64,000 nt of DNA from Flavobacterium sp. H122 (GTDB lineage: Bacteria; Bacteroidota; Bacteroidia; Flavobacteriales; Flavobacteriaceae), in contig NZ_SJZD01000001.1 in the NCBI RefSeq assembly GCF_004959765.1, positions 186,001 through 250,000 of the forward strand, written 5' to 3'. This document shows positions 9,891 through 18,932 of the stretch, piece after piece (positions within the stretch are counted from its first letter, which is position 1; the number at the start of each line of letters is the position of its first letter). The notes beneath the pieces were generated by a model. The model saw only the letters and a program-made list of their open reading frames with translations. It did no database searches and was not told where the DNA came from. The translations under genes and the position numbers were made by a program.

Positions 9891-10838
9891 ATGAAAAAAT
9901 TATTGTTAACAGCTGCGGCGGCTTTAATGATGTTCTCTTGTCAGAAAGACGAGAATGCTGCAAACACTCAGGTGGATGCAGCTGCACACAGAGGTTGTGC
10001 TTCTCACGAAGTTTTAGAAAGACAAATGCAAGAAGATCCTGCATTAGCTTCTAGAATGGCTGAAATTGAAAAACTTACTAATGAAGCTATTAAAAATGGA
10101 AGATTAGTAAACGGAGTTATGGAAATTCCAGTTGTATTCAACGTATTATACAGAACATCAGCTGAAAACATTTCTTTAACTCAATTACAATCACAAATTG
10201 ACGTATTAAACAAAGACTTTTCTGCTACTAACTCTGATTATAATACTTCTAATAATCCTTATTCTTCTGTTCGTAGTGGTAACACAAATATTCGTTTCGT
10301 ATTAGACCAAGTTATCCGTAAATCAACTACAAAAACATCTTGGGGTACTAATGATGCAATGAAAAAATCAACTCAAGGTGGAATCAACCCTACTTCACCT
10401 ACAACTAAATTAAACTACTGGGTATGTACAATTGGTGGTGGTATCTTAGGTTACGCACAGTTCCCTGGTGGTTCATCAGCTACTGACGGTGTGGTAATTG
10501 ATTCTAAATATACAGGTAACACTGGTACAGCAACTTATCCATTCAACTTAGGTAGAACTGCTACTCACGAAATTGGTCACTGGTTAAACTTACGTCACAT
10601 TTGGGGTGATGCTACTTGTGGATCAGATTTAGTTTCTGATACTCCGGTTCACAATGCTCCTAACTATGGTGTTCCTGCTGTAGGTCATAGATCAACTTGT
10701 TCAGGTACTCCACTTGAAATGTACATGAACTACATGGACTATACTGATGACAGAGGTATGTATATGTTCTCTATAGGTCAAAAAACTAGAATGAATGCTG
10801 TTTTTGCAGTTGGTGCTGCCAGAGCTTCTTTCAGATAA
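9891..10838 (+). CDS. M43 (pappalysin-like) zinc metalloprotease lipoprotein
   Basis: The 315-residue product starts MKKLLLTAAAALMMFSCQKDEN, a lipoprotein signal with Cys17. The zinc site HEIGHWLNLRH (226-236) fits HExxHxxGxxH. A cysteine-bearing segment (DATCGSDLVSDTP, RSTCSGTP) and the Met-turn MNYMDY follow, as in the M43B cytophagalysin group of metzincins. It should be an envelope-anchored endopeptidase; the substrate is unknown. It has its own promoter and terminator. A close paralogue lies 163 bp downstream with its zinc site at the same residue numbers, a recent tandem duplication. Confidence 0.93.
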   Translation: MKKLLLTAAAALMMFSCQKDENAANTQVDAAAHRGCASHEVLERQMQEDPALASRMAEIEKLTNEAIKNGRLVNGVMEIPVVFNVLYRTSAENISLTQLQSQIDVLNKDFSATNSDYNTSNNPYSSVRSGNTNIRFVLDQVIRKSTTKTSWGTNDAMKKSTQGGINPTSPTTKLNYWVCTIGGGILGYAQFPGGSSATDGVVIDSKYTGNTGTATYPFNLGRTATHEIGHWLNLRHIWGDATCGSDLVSDTPVHNAPNYGVPAVGHRSTCSGTPLEMYMNYMDYTDDRGMYMFSIGQKTRMNAVFAVGAARASFR

Positions 10839-10860
10839 TAATAAAATCATTTTATGATGT

Positions 10861-10888
10861 AAAGCCACTCAATTGAGTGGCTTTTTTT
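10861..10888 (+). terminator. Intrinsic terminator after the first M43 gene
   Basis: AAAGCCACTC pairs with GAGTGGCTTT around an AATT loop, followed by T residues. Confidence 0.9.
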
Positions 10889-11001
10889 ATCGGTTTATTT
10901 TTCTTGTTTATCGAATAGTTAACAAATTCAAAATCAACTGCATAATATTTTGTTAAATTTATAGTTATATAATTAAATATCAACTAATTAATTAATCAAC
11001 T

Positions 11002-11955
11002 ATGAAAAAACTATTTATTATCCTTGCTTTTGCAGGTATGACTGTTTCGTGTCAGAAAGAAACAAATGAAACCAATCAAAACCCGGAAAATTTATCCTCA
11101 CAAAGAGGATGTGCCTCACATGAAGTTTTACAAAGACAACTTCAAGAAGACCCTACCCTAGCCTCGAGAATGTCTCAAATTGAAAATTTCACAAATGAAG
11201 CCATCAAAAGCGGAAGACTCGTTAATGGAAAAGTTGTAATTCCAGTTGTATTTAACGTATTATACAGAACTTCTGCCGAAAACATTTCACTTACTCAATT
11301 ACAATCGCAGATTGACGTTTTAAACAAAGACTTCAACGCCGCAAACTCTGATTATAATACCCCTAATAACCCATATTCCTCTGTAAGAGCAAATGTGGGT
11401 ATCTCATTTGAATTGGATCAGGTAATAAGAAAATCCACTACTAAAACGTCATGGGGAACCAGAGATGCTATGAAAAGCTCTAAAAAAGGAGGTATTGATG
11501 CCACTTCACCTACAACAAAATTGAATTTTTGGGTTTGTACTATTGGTGGAGGTATTTTAGGATACGCACAGTTTCCTGGTGGGAATCCGTCAACAGACGG
11601 TATTGTTTGTGACTCAAAATATACTGGTGATACCGGTACAGCAACATATCCTTTCAATTTAGGTAGAACGGCTACACATGAAGTAGGACACTGGGTTAAT
11701 TTACGTCATATCTGGGGGGATGCTACTTGTGGTAATGACTATGTTGCTGACACACCTTTACACAATGGTCCTAATTATGGAGTTCCTGCAGACGGCCACA
11801 GATCTACATGCACCGGAACACCATTGGAAATGTTTATGAACTATATGGATTATACTGATGACAGAGGTATGTACATGTTCTCTTTAGGTCAAAAATCAAG
11901 AATTGATGCTGTATTTGCATCAGGAGGACCAAGAAATTCATTTGCACAGCCATAA
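11002..11955 (+). CDS. M43 zinc metalloprotease lipoprotein, tandem paralogue
   Basis: The 317-residue product has a lipoprotein signal (MKKLFIILAFAGMTVSCQKE) and the zinc site HEVGHWVNLRH at residues 226-236. It also has the segments DATCGNDYVADTP and RSTCTGTP and the Met-turn MNYMDY. It is co-linear and highly similar to the upstream copy from the RGCASHEVL segment to near the C-terminus. The differences concentrate in the signal and linker. The copy is separately terminated, so the two can be expressed independently. Expected location and chemistry are as for the upstream copy. Confidence 0.93.
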   Translation: MKKLFIILAFAGMTVSCQKETNETNQNPENLSSQRGCASHEVLQRQLQEDPTLASRMSQIENFTNEAIKSGRLVNGKVVIPVVFNVLYRTSAENISLTQLQSQIDVLNKDFNAANSDYNTPNNPYSSVRANVGISFELDQVIRKSTTKTSWGTRDAMKSSKKGGIDATSPTTKLNFWVCTIGGGILGYAQFPGGNPSTDGIVCDSKYTGDTGTATYPFNLGRTATHEVGHWVNLRHIWGDATCGNDYVADTPLHNGPNYGVPADGHRSTCTGTPLEMFMNYMDYTDDRGMYMFSLGQKSRIDAVFASGGPRNSFAQP

Positions 11956-11980
11956 TGTTTAAATTTGCCCCCTATAGAAA

Positions 11981-12008
11981 AATCCTGAGTATCTCAGGAT
12001 TTTTTTTT
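11981..12008 (+). terminator. Intrinsic terminator after the second M43 gene
   Basis: AATCCTGAG and CTCAGGATT enclose TAT and are followed by a long T run. The hairpin sits just upstream of the next start codon, which supports a start at 12036 rather than an earlier in-frame codon. Confidence 0.9.
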
Positions 12009-12035
12009 ATATATTCGTTTCACAAAAATCAAAAA

Positions 12036-13124
12036 ATGAACAGTAAAACAATCGCTAACGGTATTGTAAGGGCTGTAATAATTCTTGCCCTGATAATAGC
12101 TTTAATTTATTTCATATACAAAATCAAAACGGTGGTTATTTATTTGATAGTTTCACTGCTGCTTTCAATGATTGGCTCTCCTATTGTTAATTTCCTGAAG
12201 CGTAAATTAAAATTTAAAAACACACTGGCTGTACTTGCAACCTTAGCAATCTATGGTCTGGTAATCTCCGGATTTTTTTTAATGTTTATTCCTTTGATCA
12301 ACAGTCAGGCATCCCATATTTCTTTATTGGACAGTAAAGCTTTTTCTGTACAGGTAGAAAATTTATTAGTGCAATTAAAAACATTTCTAAATTCAAACGG
12401 ATTAAATGCTGACCAGATTCTTAACAAAAATAACCTGACCAAATACCTGAATTTTAATTTCTTATCTGATTTTCTTAATGCTTCAATAAACACAATCAGT
12501 AATTTAGGTATGGGAATAGCATCCTGTTTTTTTATTACATTTTTCCTGCTAAAGGAAAGAGTTATTTTCATGAGACTGTTTAAAAAAGCTATGCCTGATG
12601 AACATGAGGAAAAAATATTGAACTCGTTTGAAAAAATTGATTATTTATTACTCCGTTATTTTGGAGGAATTTTACTGCAGCTGTTCATTGTTTTCATTTT
12701 ATATTTTATTGTTCTTTTGATATTTGGAGTTGAAAACTCATTCATTATAGCTTTTATTTGTGCAATATTAAATATTATACCGTATGTAGGCCCGTTAATT
12801 GCCAGTGTCTTGGCCCTTATATTAACTTTACTGGGTAATTTTAACGGAGTAATTACTTCTGACATGCTCTATGATTCTGCTTATGTTTTAATTGGTTTTT
12901 TTGCAGTGCAGTTTATCGATAATAACTTCAGCCAGCCGATGATTTTTTCCAACAGCACAAATTCACATCCTCTTGAGATTTTTTTAGTAATTTTAATCTT
13001 TGGTTTCTTATTTGGTATAACCGGAATGATTATAGCTGTGCCTGCTTACACTATTCTGAAAGTAATCGGCAAAGAATTTTTTCCCGAAAATAAAATCATA
13101 AGTTCTTTAACTAAAGATTTATAA
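12036..13124 (+). CDS. AI-2E family transporter / permease
   Basis: From the ATG at 12036 the product has 362 residues. An in-frame ATG at 11955 would read through the terminator hairpin of the previous gene, so I reject it. Multiple hydrophobic helices are visible, including the N-terminal pair (AVIILALIIALIYFIYKI, VVIYLIVSLLLSMIG). The C-terminal block NIIPYVGPLIASVLALIL and IPxxGP-like motif mark the AI-2E/TqsA/PerM family. Members are inner-membrane exporters or antiporters; quorum-signal transport is proven for few. It heads a three-gene run with the methyltransferase (gap 2 bp) and a secreted protein (overlap). Confidence 0.92.
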   Translation: MNSKTIANGIVRAVIILALIIALIYFIYKIKTVVIYLIVSLLLSMIGSPIVNFLKRKLKFKNTLAVLATLAIYGLVISGFFLMFIPLINSQASHISLLDSKAFSVQVENLLVQLKTFLNSNGLNADQILNKNNLTKYLNFNFLSDFLNASINTISNLGMGIASCFFITFFLLKERVIFMRLFKKAMPDEHEEKILNSFEKIDYLLLRYFGGILLQLFIVFILYFIVLLIFGVENSFIIAFICAILNIIPYVGPLIASVLALILTLLGNFNGVITSDMLYDSAYVLIGFFAVQFIDNNFSQPMIFSNSTNSHPLEIFLVILIFGFLFGITGMIIAVPAYTILKVIGKEFFPENKIISSLTKDL

Positions 13125-13126
13125 AA

Positions 13127-14320
13127 ATGAATTTTGATTTACTTGCTGTAAAAGTCCAGGATTTTATAAATGATTCGCTAACGATGAATTTCACAAAAGT
13201 AGCGTTGATGAAAAATCCTTTTCCTGAAATTTCATGGAATGAAATTTTAAATCAAATCGCTTCAAAAGCAAAAGCAAAAGAAAAACTGCCTACCTGGTAC
13301 AATCAAAAAAATATAATCTTTCCAAGCAAACTTTCAGTTGAACAAACTTCATCTGAAACAACAGCTCAGTATAAATCCCAATTAATTTCAGGTAAAACCC
13401 TGATTGATTTAACGGGTGGCTTTGGTGTGGATGATTATTATTTTTCAAAAAACTTCAACCGATTGGTTCATTGCGAACTGAAAAATGATTTACATGAAAT
13501 TGTAAAGCATAATTTTAACAATCTGAAAGCGGCAAACATAGAATGTATTCAAGGTGACAGTCATAAAATACTCACCTTACTTAATCAGCATTTTGACTGG
13601 ATTTACATTGACCCTTCCCGAAGAAATGATGCAAAAGGGAAAGTTTTCATGCTTAAAGACTGTCTGCCCAATGTCCCTGAAAACTTAGACTTTTATTTTA
13701 ACTATACTGACAATATTTTAATAAAAACAGCTCCAATTCTTGATATTTCCGCTGGGTTAGGTGAATTAAAAAATGTAAAAGAAATTCACATTGTTGCAGT
13801 ACAGGGAGAAGTAAAAGAACTCTTATGGGTTATTGAAAAAAATTATAACTCAGAAACTTCTATCAAAACTGTCAATATCAACAAGTCAAAATCAGAAGTA
13901 TTTGACTTTATTTTAGGTAAGGAAAATTATACTTGTGATTACAAATTGCCGCAGACTTATGTATATGAACCCAATGGTGCCATAATGAAATCAGGTGCTT
14001 TTGACTTAATATGTAAAAATTTCAATATCAGTAAATTACATCAGTTTTCCCATCTATACACATCTGAAAACCTGATTGATTTCCCAGGCAGAAGATTCAG
14101 GATAAATCAAGTGATTGATTATAATAAACAGGACCTTAAAGAAACTTTGGAAGGCAAAAAAGCAAATATCACAACTAGAAATTTTCCTGAGCAGGTTGAT
14201 ATGATAAGAAAAAAATGGAAAATAAAAGATGGTGGTGATATTTACAGTTTTTTTACAACAGATGTAAATAATAATAAAATTGTTTTAATTTGCGGTAAAA
14301 TACATAATGATGAAAATTAA
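13127..14320 (+). CDS. Class I SAM-dependent methyltransferase with THUMP-like C-terminal domain
   Basis: In the 397-residue product, the SAM-binding motif I is LIDLTGGFGVDDYYFS near residue 90. It is followed by the acidic motif (VHCELKNDLHEIVKHN), IQGDSHKIL, and the catalytic-loop-like IYIDPSRRND near 160. The DPSRR signature and the C-terminal half are typical of THUMP-like-domain methyltransferases common in Bacteroidota, which probably act on RNA. The exact substrate is unknown. It starts 2 bp after the AI-2E gene and overlaps the following gene by 14 bp, so co-expression is likely. Confidence 0.88.
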   Translation: MNFDLLAVKVQDFINDSLTMNFTKVALMKNPFPEISWNEILNQIASKAKAKEKLPTWYNQKNIIFPSKLSVEQTSSETTAQYKSQLISGKTLIDLTGGFGVDDYYFSKNFNRLVHCELKNDLHEIVKHNFNNLKAANIECIQGDSHKILTLLNQHFDWIYIDPSRRNDAKGKVFMLKDCLPNVPENLDFYFNYTDNILIKTAPILDISAGLGELKNVKEIHIVAVQGEVKELLWVIEKNYNSETSIKTVNINKSKSEVFDFILGKENYTCDYKLPQTYVYEPNGAIMKSGAFDLICKNFNISKLHQFSHLYTSENLIDFPGRRFRINQVIDYNKQDLKETLEGKKANITTRNFPEQVDMIRKKWKIKDGGDIYSFFTTDVNNNKIVLICGKIHNDEN

Positions 14321-14882
14321 ATTCTCTATATTCTTTTTATTGCTTTCAGTTTGTTTATTTGCCCAGAAACCTTGTGATTTAGCCGTTAATGTAACCGATT
14401 CTATCGGCACTTTAAAAGAAACCAAACCTGTTGTGGCTTATGAAAAAATCTTCGGCGGAAAAACTACTTTGATTTTTCTTTCGTTAGTATCTGCAAATGA
14501 CATTCCTGTTTTAAAAATTCAGCATATTACAAAAAGTAAAGAATTTGAAACCCCTAAATGCTTTGACAAATCCTCAAGAATTATTTTTCAGTTGAGCAAT
14601 GGAAAAATTTACACTTTTGTTTATGCAGAAGAACCTAAATGTGACGAATTAATTTATAATGAAACCGAAAAACAAAACAACCGTTTTGCTGAGGCAAGTT
14701 TTTTGTTTCTAAAAGATAACTTTGAAGATTTAAAAAAATTCCCAATCAGCTTTATGCGGATTAGATTTGCTGGTGAAACCATTGATTATGTCATTCCTAA
14801 AGAACTTGATTCTGAAACTTTAATAGAAACTTACAATCCAGCTGATTTCTTTATTGACAATTTTAATTGCATCGCCAATTAA
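14307..14882 (+). CDS. Secreted protein of unknown function
   Basis: The 191-residue product has a Sec signal (MMKIKFSIFFLLLSVCLFAQ, cleavage after AQ as is common here). It has no membrane segment afterwards. The mature part contains Cys in ETPKCFDKSS, EEPKCDELI and the C-terminal NFNCIAN. I recognise no domain. The start overlaps the methyltransferase stop by 14 bp, showing translational coupling, and the end overlaps the convergent VanX-like frame by 20 bp. Confidence 0.8.
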   Translation: MMKIKFSIFFLLLSVCLFAQKPCDLAVNVTDSIGTLKETKPVVAYEKIFGGKTTLIFLSLVSANDIPVLKIQHITKSKEFETPKCFDKSSRIIFQLSNGKIYTFVYAEEPKCDELIYNETEKQNNRFAEASFLFLKDNFEDLKKFPISFMRIRFAGETIDYVIPKELDSETLIETYNPADFFIDNFNCIAN

Positions 14883-15475
14883 AGTTGGACAATTTATCTT
14901 TTTTAGAGCCTTTTAAATTATAATGCCACCATTCTGAATCAAACGATTCAAAGTTATGCTTTTCCATAATTTTTTTCAGGAATTTCCTGTTTCGGATTAT
15001 ATCGCGGGATATGTTTTGATACTTATGTGAGGACTCAGTCCCAAAATGATCAAATTTTGTCCCCATGTCAATTTCATTGCCTTCTTTATCAACCAGTGTA
15101 ATATCAACTGCCCCTCCTCTATTATGAATAGAACCTCTTGCAGGATTCGCGACATATTCAGGATTGGAAACAATCGTCCACATTTTTTTTTTGTACATCT
15201 AAAGGACGGTAACAGTCAAAAAGTTTTATTCTATACCCTTTTTTCAAAAAGCATTTATTCGCGGCTATCAGATTTTTGACAGTTTTATATCGTAAAACAC
15301 ATTCCGCGCAATCATACACTTTTGATTTTAGAAAATTATCCTCAGTTGCATATTTCATATCAAAAACAAAATCTTTGCTGTACTCTTTGATATTCACAAA
15401 AACAGTATCAGATACTTCCTGTGCTTGAAATACTTGAAAAAATAACAGGAAGATAAATGGATAAAGAAATTTCAT
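14863..15475 (-). pseudogene. D-Ala-D-Ala dipeptidase (VanX/DdpX, M15D), frameshifted
   Basis: The first frame (15475 to 15158) has a Sec signal (MKFLYPFIFLLFFQVFQAQ) and the VanX-like block NIKEYSKDFVFDMKYAT to LFDCYRPLDVQKK. The second frame (from about 15198 to 14863) continues MWTIVSNPEYVANP and carries the zinc ligands SIHNRGGAVD (SxHxxGxxxD) and EWWH. The frames join at a run of ten A (T10 at 15183-15192 on the plus strand); nine would restore one protein of about 200 residues. All catalytic residues survive, so this could be a fresh frameshift, slippage-corrected expression or a sequencing error. The family hydrolyses D-Ala-D-Ala in cell-wall recycling. Confidence 0.85.
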
Positions 15476-15657
15476 TAATTAGTTTTTGCCGAAATTTACT
15501 TAAAAAAACAGCAATAAAAAAAATCATTTGTAACGTTCTAACTAACAATATTCTACTAAAAAAATAAAATCCATATATTTACCAACTGATTGGCAACTTT
15601 GATTTATGTAAAGTCAACTCTGTAAACATTTTGTCAATTAAATATTAAGAATTCAAA

Positions 15658-16395
15658 ATGGAAAAATATATAGAATCAATTGCACCTAGAATAATTGGTG
15701 ATAATTCAATACCCAACATACAAATAAAGAAAGCTGATTTATCACCTGATCCAAAATCCCGATTAGATTCAATGGAAATGAAAGAAAGACCTCTTGGTGA
15801 TCCTACTATTCCATTTAGAGATTTAACAGATTTAGCCACTAAAAAAGAAAGCATCGCCCGAATCATAGACAAACTTGACGTTGCTAACAATTTAAGATAT
15901 CAAAAAACTATTGTAGACACTTATTGCAATGTTTACTCATATGATTATTGTTACTTTAGTAAAGTATATCTTCCTACTGTTTGGTGGACAGATGAATCTC
16001 TTGAAAAACTAGAGCAAGGGCAGAATGTTGAAGCCATTTTTAATCAAACTGTTGAACGTATTTATTCCAGTGCTATCCATGATTGGTTTTTAGTGTGGGG
16101 GTCACATTACGGGTGGGAAAGAATGTATAGTGCTGAAGAAATTCAAAATAAAGTAAATACAGAAGGAGGCATTGGAATAATCTGTGCCAAAAGAAAAGAA
16201 AAAGGACTTTCCGGACATATAGTCCCTGTGGTACCAGAAACCGAAACTCATAAAGCTTATCGGGAAAACGGAATTGTAGTTTATCCATTACAATCACAAG
16301 CAGGAAAGGTGAATTATAATTATTTTTCTGAAGTCCGTGAAGACTGGTGGAATGATGAATTATATTCCTCTTATGTACTTTATTACCATGAATAA
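15658..16395 (+). CDS. Predicted NlpC/CHAP-like thiol peptidase or amidase
   Basis: The 245-residue product has no signal peptide. The block DTYCNVYSYDYCYFSKVYLPTV (Cys90, Cys97) resembles the cysteine-bearing start of papain-fold hydrolases. GLSGHIVPVVPET supplies a His (187), and PLQSQAGKVNYNYF forms a conserved tail. I recall this combination from poorly characterised proteins in phage and secretion-effector contexts; that is recollection, not a search. If correct, the enzyme cleaves an amide bond, perhaps in peptidoglycan. The next gene (16827) is a candidate amide-forming ligase, but the 431-bp gap argues against a simple operon. Confidence 0.6.
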   Translation: MEKYIESIAPRIIGDNSIPNIQIKKADLSPDPKSRLDSMEMKERPLGDPTIPFRDLTDLATKKESIARIIDKLDVANNLRYQKTIVDTYCNVYSYDYCYFSKVYLPTVWWTDESLEKLEQGQNVEAIFNQTVERIYSSAIHDWFLVWGSHYGWERMYSAEEIQNKVNTEGGIGIICAKRKEKGLSGHIVPVVPETETHKAYRENGIVVYPLQSQAGKVNYNYFSEVREDWWNDELYSSYVLYYHE

Positions 16396-16826
16396 ATAAA
16401 ATATTTCATCTGATTATTCAAATTTCGAAAACTTTATTGATTATCAAACCATTAACCACTTGGAAATGATATAATAAAGCACTACTTTTGCACCTTGGAA
16501 AAAACAGTAACAGCAAAAGTTACAACAAAGCTGTTCATCTGCTTAAATTATTGATATAAAATTGGTTAATACAAATATTGATTTTATAACCCCATTATAA
16601 AATTTTATTTTATTTTATATCAATCATTCAGTCGATACAAGTGTAAATTTCTAAGACTGGATATAAATTCCTACAACTTAAAAATACAAAAACGGTTTTA
16701 ATAATTAAATGAATCCGTTCAAAGAACTGCCTCGGTTTTTTATGCTTAACTGAACAGAGTCGGTACCTGATAAGAAATAAATTGCTTTAAAAGCTCAAAA
16801 TAACCATTAAAAGAAAAAAAGTATAA
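16396..16826 (+). other. 431-bp gap with a promoter and an unexplained long leader
   Basis: It holds a good promoter match (TTG 16460-16462, 20 bp, TACTTTTG 16483-16490), then about 330 bp with no open frame before the gene at 16827. The transcribed part is very AT-rich, with one GC-richer stretch near 16715-16770 (CTGCCTCGGTTTTTTATGC). I see no tRNA or known riboswitch. It may be a long 5' UTR, a small RNA or decayed sequence. Confidence 0.5.
16460..16490 (+). promoter_or_regulatory. Consensus-like promoter
   Basis: TTG and TACTTTTG are separated by 20 bp and followed by GCACC, a close fit to the Bacteroidota vegetative promoter. Transcription should start near 16497 and run toward the gene at 16827. 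Confidence 0.6.
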
Positions 16827-18368
16827 ATGAAAGACAATCAGACAAAAAAATATTATTGGGGAATTGGATTAGAAAACGAAACCTACATGCAATTTGAAGA
16901 ATCCTTAATAGTTTCTGGTGAATTTATACAAGAAAAAATTGGTTTTGAGAGATACAGCATTGACTATAGAAAATGCTACAAGCCGGAAAGTTTGGCTCCT
17001 GTGCTTGAAAAAGCTTTTGATTTGAATAAAAATTATAAAGTGAGCCGGATGATCAATAGTCATTCACTTGAAAAACTGGACATAAACTATCAGCACAAAA
17101 CATTACTGCCTAAGACAACCAGTAATCCGGAAGAAAACCCGGAAACAGATCCAAAACCAATAGAAAATCCTGAATACCAAGGAAAATCCATCATGGAACT
17201 TTTTCTTGAAAATCAGCCGTACAATATTCAAAGCATGATTACCCAAAGAAACAAAACGATGGGCTCTGTACATTTTGATGGCGATTCTATTGAATTTGTA
17301 ACCAAATATTTTGAAAATCGCACTATAACCGATTCATGTAATGAATTAAATGCCACCAAGAAGTTATTCCTGGATAAAATCAATGAATCTTCTGTACTGA
17401 ATGGAAAACTAAGTTTTCCGGATTACAATAATGGTCTTAATATGTTTATGACCAATCAGGAAAAGCTGGTTTTATTTAACAATGGTACATACCACTTTCA
17501 TATTACCTTACCCTCACTGACTAAAGACAGCAGAATTGCAGATTACAATGAGTTTGAAAAAATACATGCCAATGCCATTTATTTACTGCAGTGGTTTGAA
17601 CCTTTTTTTATAGCAACACTGGGAAGCCCCGATATTATGGGAGTGATAAGCAACAAATACGAACTTGACAAAAATTTTACTTTAGGCTCTATGAGAAGTG
17701 CCATGTCACGCTACATAGGTGTAGGTACTTTTAACAAAGCAATGCCAAAAGGCAAAATCCTAACCTATAAAGTAGATGATTTTAGAAAATTATTAAAATT
17801 TAAAAAAGAAGATAATATTTGGTGGCGTGACCAAATTCAAGCAGAAATGGATTATGAATTACTCCCGGAAGTTGGTCTTGATTTTAATCAGGAAAAAATG
17901 TACCAAAGTGGTTTTGAATTCAGAAGTCTTGATGAGTTTCCAGCAAAATATTTGAATGATGTTCTTTTTTCAATTATTTTAATTTGCGAACACTCATTAA
18001 ATCTGCCTGATGTTCAATGGGGACATGATAGTGCAGTATGGAATAATTTAGTTTTCAAATCTCTGAAATCAGGTTATTTAACCAAGATCAACGAAACAGA
18101 GAAAAATGAAATACTGGAATTACTGCAATTATTAAATCCATCAGACAGCAATTACAACACATTGAAATCTGAATTCGATGAAATAACAATGCTGGATGAG
18201 TTTTTCTTTAAAATATTAGCCGTTTTACATAACAAATACAAAGACAACAACTTTTGTCTGGACTCTATGTGTGGGCAAAAAACTAATTTTCCTCCAAAAT
18301 GGGATAACTTTAATAAATACCAAACAGAAAGACATTTACAACAAATAGGCGCTTTCTGCGATAATTAA
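16827..18368 (+). CDS. Candidate glutamine-synthetase-fold carboxylate-amine ligase (amidoligase-like)
   Basis: The 513-residue protein is cytosolic (no signal or membrane helix). Near the N-terminus, YWGIGLENETYMQFE has the Glu-x-Glu pattern of the GCS/GS ligand site. A Pro/Glu-rich linker (about 96-118) separates a short N-terminal part. YHFHITLPS (about 223-231) and HANAIYLLQWFEPFFIATLGSPD (from 247) resemble the nucleotide- and substrate-binding strands of gamma-glutamylcysteine ligases and related COOH-NH2 ligases. Such enzymes form amide bonds using ATP. This assignment rests on motif resemblance only. A terminator follows, and a predicted thiol peptidase lies upstream. Confidence 0.5.
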   Translation: MKDNQTKKYYWGIGLENETYMQFEESLIVSGEFIQEKIGFERYSIDYRKCYKPESLAPVLEKAFDLNKNYKVSRMINSHSLEKLDINYQHKTLLPKTTSNPEENPETDPKPIENPEYQGKSIMELFLENQPYNIQSMITQRNKTMGSVHFDGDSIEFVTKYFENRTITDSCNELNATKKLFLDKINESSVLNGKLSFPDYNNGLNMFMTNQEKLVLFNNGTYHFHITLPSLTKDSRIADYNEFEKIHANAIYLLQWFEPFFIATLGSPDIMGVISNKYELDKNFTLGSMRSAMSRYIGVGTFNKAMPKGKILTYKVDDFRKLLKFKKEDNIWWRDQIQAEMDYELLPEVGLDFNQEKMYQSGFEFRSLDEFPAKYLNDVLFSIILICEHSLNLPDVQWGHDSAVWNNLVFKSLKSGYLTKINETEKNEILELLQLLNPSDSNYNTLKSEFDEITMLDEFFFKILAVLHNKYKDNNFCLDSMCGQKTNFPPKWDNFNKYQTERHLQQIGAFCDN

Positions 18369-18621
18369 AATTCCTGCAGTTGATTTACCCTTACAATTGT
18401 CAAATCAGGCATTATAAGCAACATCTCAATATATATAAAGTGCTTTTTACCGGAAAGCACTTTTTTTATGAGCTATAAACATTATAAAATGCTTTTAGGA
18501 TTATTCTATTTATACGTATGAATACATACAATTAAAAGTCAAAAAAATAATGTAAAAAAAGTTGGCAGAAACAATTTCAGAAGTGTATAAAAAAGAAAAA
18601 CCCTTGATTTATCAAGGGTTT
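18369..18621 (+). other. Intergenic stretch leading to the att repeat
   Basis: The gap from 18369 to 18932 is 564 bp. This left part contains the terminator of the ligase gene and a second hairpin ending next to the 18-bp tRNA-Arg repeat, and no gene. The remainder is the left end of the element described at 18622-20617. Confidence 0.6.
18437..18467 (+). terminator. Intrinsic terminator after the ligase-like gene
   Basis: AAAGTGCTTT pairs with AAAGCACTTT across a TTACCGG loop and is followed by T residues. Confidence 0.88.
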
Positions 18622-18622
18622 T
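18595..18622 (-). terminator. Hairpin beside the left att; probable ancestral tRNA-Arg terminator
   Basis: AAAACCCTTGAT and ATCAAGGGTTTT enclose TTA. On the minus strand a T-rich tract follows. It abuts the 18-bp copy of the tRNA-Arg 3' end, just as the hairpin at 20554-20597 abuts the intact tRNA. This is what one expects if an insertion at the tRNA displaced its original terminator by 2 kb. Confidence 0.6.
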
Positions 18623-18932
18623 GTGATCCAATCAGGATTATAAGCACTGCTGATTAACAATTAGTTATATTAAAAAAGTGGCAGTTTCGTGCCAATTTTT
18701 TTTTGTTAGATTATATTCATTCCATCATTTCAATTAAAAATATGGTTTGATGACAAGTTTAGCAAAAAAAACTAACTCTAACAATATGCTAATACACATT
18801 GAAAAAGCTACAGAATCTTAAAAACAATAAACACAATATTACATAGCGCAATAAAAACTAAGTAAAAAAGTAATCTACTTCTGACATTATTAAATTTGTA
18901 TATTTGAGTATACATTTAAAACATTTAAACAA

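Noticed and set aside
11955..12035. Longer N-terminus for the AI-2E permease from the ATG at 11955
   Set aside because: The extension reads through the terminator hairpin of the preceding gene and lacks family resemblance.
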